A stretch of DNA of 64,000 nucleotides from JAXMBN01 sp046349875 (lineage in GTDB: Bacteria > Planctomycetota > Planctomycetia > Pirellulales > Pirellulaceae), in the NCBI GenBank assembly GCA_046349875.1, contig JAXMBN010000004.1, positions 124,001 to 188,000 of the forward strand. The letters are read 5' to 3'. Both the position numbers and the translations under genes were made by a program. Positions 61,951 to 64,000 of this stretch are shown here, piece by piece. The notes under the pieces were generated by a model. The model did not search any database. It saw only the letters and a program-made list of their open reading frames with translations, and had not been told where the DNA came from. Numbering within the stretch: the stretch's first letter is position 1; each line of letters opens with the position of its first letter.

Positions 61951-63836
61951 GTCGATTCTTCGTTGGCGTCTACTTCAACCAGTGCCTCGTAGGTACCTTC
62001 TTCACTATCGAACCGACCGGCGTAGAACTCCGAGCTGAGGTGCAATCCCATGGCGGTACGGCGTGTCGACGGGGTCAACGATCGATACATGACCCATTGT
62101 TCACGTCCGATCTGCAAACGGTAGGCCACTGCTGCCTCGCGGGGGAGAATTTGCAACTCTTCGGCCACTGTCAGCTGACGCCAAGTATAGCTGGCGGTTT
62201 GGTGGCGCCGCTTCAATGCAATGGCGAGAGGTGAATAGAGCCGTTTCGCTCGTCCTCTTTGAATGAGGACGAGATTTTCGCCTTCCTGCAGGAGCTCGCC
62301 TGCGCAGTTGAGCTTCTTCCATTCAGGCATGGCAACGGGCATTACCAAGCCACCGCGGTTGAGCACTTCATCATCGCCCCCTTCGCGGACTAAGAATCCC
62401 TCGCGAGATTTTGTTTCCTGCATGAATTGGACCGAATGCGCCAGAGGGAATGTGGATTCCAATTCCCAATCTTGCTCTTCCTCTGCGATCAATGCATCCG
62501 CAACAAAGACAAGCCCTTCACTTCGCGCCAAAAGAATCTGTCGCTGAATGATGCAACTACCTTCCACTTCACACTGAAGCTCCAAGTAATCGACGTCATC
62601 ATCATTGAACCAGCAAACCTCTGACCAGCCACAGTCGATATCGAGCGGTCGTTTATTCTTGGAAACTTGAACTTCCCACCATCCACTCAGAAGGCGATGC
62701 CCCTTTGCATCGAGAACATCCAACCACATCGGATCGCGAGCGAAATCGATGGCGATGCGACAACCTTGACTCTTCCATTCACGCCGCATCCATGCCAATT
62801 CGGAACCCTCGTCATAAAACCCAAGCGGCATCGAGGGGTCTTTGCCAGACCGAGCTTTCTTGAGTTCTGAAGGACGCAGTGACTTCGGAAGTGTCTCCAT
62901 TGCATGAGCCAACTTGACATTCCGACCTGTCACTTCCCAAAGCGCTGACCAAAGCCCTGCATCGGTATCGCTATCTTCGGAATCCTGCAACAGTGGTTTA
63001 CCTTCGAAATCGCACAAGCCAATGGCTTTTGAAGCGAGATCGACCATGGCCTTGCGTTGACTTGAATACCACTTGCGTGCTCCCAGTCGATCGGCAGTCC
63101 AACGACAACGGATGGTGCATGCAAGAAGGGCTCGTAGATCCGAGGCTCCGCGTTTGAGCCATGGGCTTGGCTTTTCCTTGCCCAACTCCAACACCAAGGC
63201 AAGACGATCCAAGGTATCGCTAACGATTCGATCATTGCATCCAAGATGGGAAAGTTGGGAAGCCAATGCCAAAGGCACTTCGCAAGACCAGACCATCCAT
63301 GCCAACATGGATTCAGGTTCTTGAGTGGCCCAGGAACGATCCACCTGGGTCAAAATCGTCTGCAGTGTTTCAATCCAAAGCCCAGGCTCCAAACTCTTCC
63401 CTAATTTTGGAAGTCCGTGCACCCATCCTGCGGCGATCAAGGCTACGATCGGCTCTTCGCTTCGCAAGGGAAGTTGCTTGCCAATCCACTTAGCGATTCG
63501 CTCTGGCTTCCAATCCTGGCTGACAACTTCTTCGCCATCTTGAAGCGAAAGGACATCGACCAATCCTCGCAGCGTTTCCAGGTCCACTTTGTCTTCGACG
63601 TCGAGCGTCGTGACACCCCATTCCATGGCTTGCGCCAAAGGCACCGCATTTCCATCACCTTTGCGGCGAGTCGCTTGTGGACGTGGAACCGGCAGCGATG
63701 CCTGCAAGAGTGCAATATTTTCATGGCAAAGGTCTTCCAACCACCCGCGAGCAGTCGCTGGGATAGGATTGGATTCCTTGGCTTTGCGGCTTGACCGATT
63801 CTTCTTTCCCGAGGATTTGTTCTGAACCCAGTCCAT
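61947..63836 (-). CDS. Large protein of unknown function, first gene of the yggS operon
   Basis: A 629-aa protein without signal or membrane segments. The N-terminal 35 residues are basic and Ser/Lys-rich. Residues about 40-330 are helical (EDLCHENIALLQASLP, LETLRGLVDVLSLQDG, LALVLELGKEKPSPWLKRGASDLRALLACT). The C-terminal half from about 370 is beta-rich with many Trp (WWEVQVSKNKRPLDIDCGWSEVCWFNDDDVDYLELQ, IIQRQILLARSEGLVFVADALIAEEE) and faintly resembles the beta-sandwich of heparinase II/III-type proteins; that is a guess. I took the ATG at 63836; the frame to 63920 has no support. Tight 4-bp overlap with yggS suggests coordinated expression. Confidence 0.8.
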   Translation of the reverse strand: MDWVQNKSSGKKNRSSRKAKESNPIPATARGWLEDLCHENIALLQASLPVPRPQATRRKGDGNAVPLAQAMEWGVTTLDVEDKVDLETLRGLVDVLSLQDGEEVVSQDWKPERIAKWIGKQLPLRSEEPIVALIAAGWVHGLPKLGKSLEPGLWIETLQTILTQVDRSWATQEPESMLAWMVWSCEVPLALASQLSHLGCNDRIVSDTLDRLALVLELGKEKPSPWLKRGASDLRALLACTIRCRWTADRLGARKWYSSQRKAMVDLASKAIGLCDFEGKPLLQDSEDSDTDAGLWSALWEVTGRNVKLAHAMETLPKSLRPSELKKARSGKDPSMPLGFYDEGSELAWMRREWKSQGCRIAIDFARDPMWLDVLDAKGHRLLSGWWEVQVSKNKRPLDIDCGWSEVCWFNDDDVDYLELQCEVEGSCIIQRQILLARSEGLVFVADALIAEEEQDWELESTFPLAHSVQFMQETKSREGFLVREGGDDEVLNRGGLVMPVAMPEWKKLNCAGELLQEGENLVLIQRGRAKRLYSPLAIALKRRHQTASYTWRQLTVAEELQILPREAAVAYRLQIGREQWVMYRSLTPSTRRTAMGLHLSSEFYAGRFDSEEGTYEALVEVDANEEST

Positions 63837-64000
63837 AGGATTTCCATTAACAATATGATGAGTCGTATAATGTCGAGACGAGCGCCATTGGCGGGCTGTC
63901 TTCCCTGATTCGCAGTGCAATCCATGGGGTCAACATTTTGCCCCGTGCCCACAATTGTTGTTCGTCGAATTCAGGTTGCAAGGATTCTTTCTACGTTTTA

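Overview
The window looks like a piece of a Planctomycetota chromosome, most likely from the Pirellulales/Pirellulaceae. The signs are a paralogue-rich secretome (DUF1559 pseudopilin-like protein, PSCyt1/DUF1549/DUF1553 cytochrome with a DUF1501 partner, DUF1570, DUF3500, DUF6807/PmoA-like), an ECF sigma factor fused to a large membrane domain, dockerin repeats behind an N-terminal LSIESLESRRVFAG-type motif, and roughly 50% GC. No phage, plasmid, CRISPR array or replication origin is apparent.

Layout. 1-8400: metK (cut by the window edge), a secreted helical protein, a dihydrouridine synthase, a small lipoprotein, a DUF1570 protein, purine nucleoside phosphorylase, a short C-minus L36 gene (rpmJ), larC with a His-rich nickel-type tail, and a DUF1559 protein with its lipoprotein. 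9856-20900: two very large exported proteins in tandem, the first broken by two single-base frameshifts, the second 2543 aa and built of two modules. 21088-25107: tRNA-Ser(GCT), a dockerin-bearing metalloprotease-like protein, and a RAYT transposase cassette bounded by nested inverted REP hairpins. 25259-32746: WD40 protein, small hypothetical genes, then the DUF1549/1553-DUF1501 pair, whose DUF1501 gene carries an in-frame TAA. 32863-44000: housekeeping metabolism, namely glgX, purM, hemH, an esterase, a fused hemD-hemE, an amidohydrolase and a serine acetyltransferase. 44197-45772: a second, decayed RAYT with its own REP variant. 46072-64000: YeiH-like exporter, HAD phosphatase, MMPL/RND permease, CBM9-like, tandem YHS-like metal-binding protein, VanZ-like protein, ECF sigma operon, DUF3500, HDOD, DUF6807, a zinc-ribbon membrane protein, and a translationally coupled trio ending in yggS and a DUF167 gene.

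How the parts relate. Heme synthesis is represented by hemH and hemDE within 5 kb. The DUF1549/1553 and DUF1501 pair is a standard planctomycete two-gene secreted unit. The most unusual content is (i) the REP/RAYT cassettes, where hairpin stems covary between the two RAYT copies and the repeats nest symmetrically around the intact one, and (ii) the tandem giant exported proteins, which look like three copies of one long module ending in membrane segments. Three coding regions carry lesions (first giant gene, DUF1501, second RAYT). The first two are single lesions in otherwise well-preserved genes and could be sequence errors; the RAYT copy has at least four and is genuinely decayed.

All identifications come from reading motifs by eye; no database search was possible.
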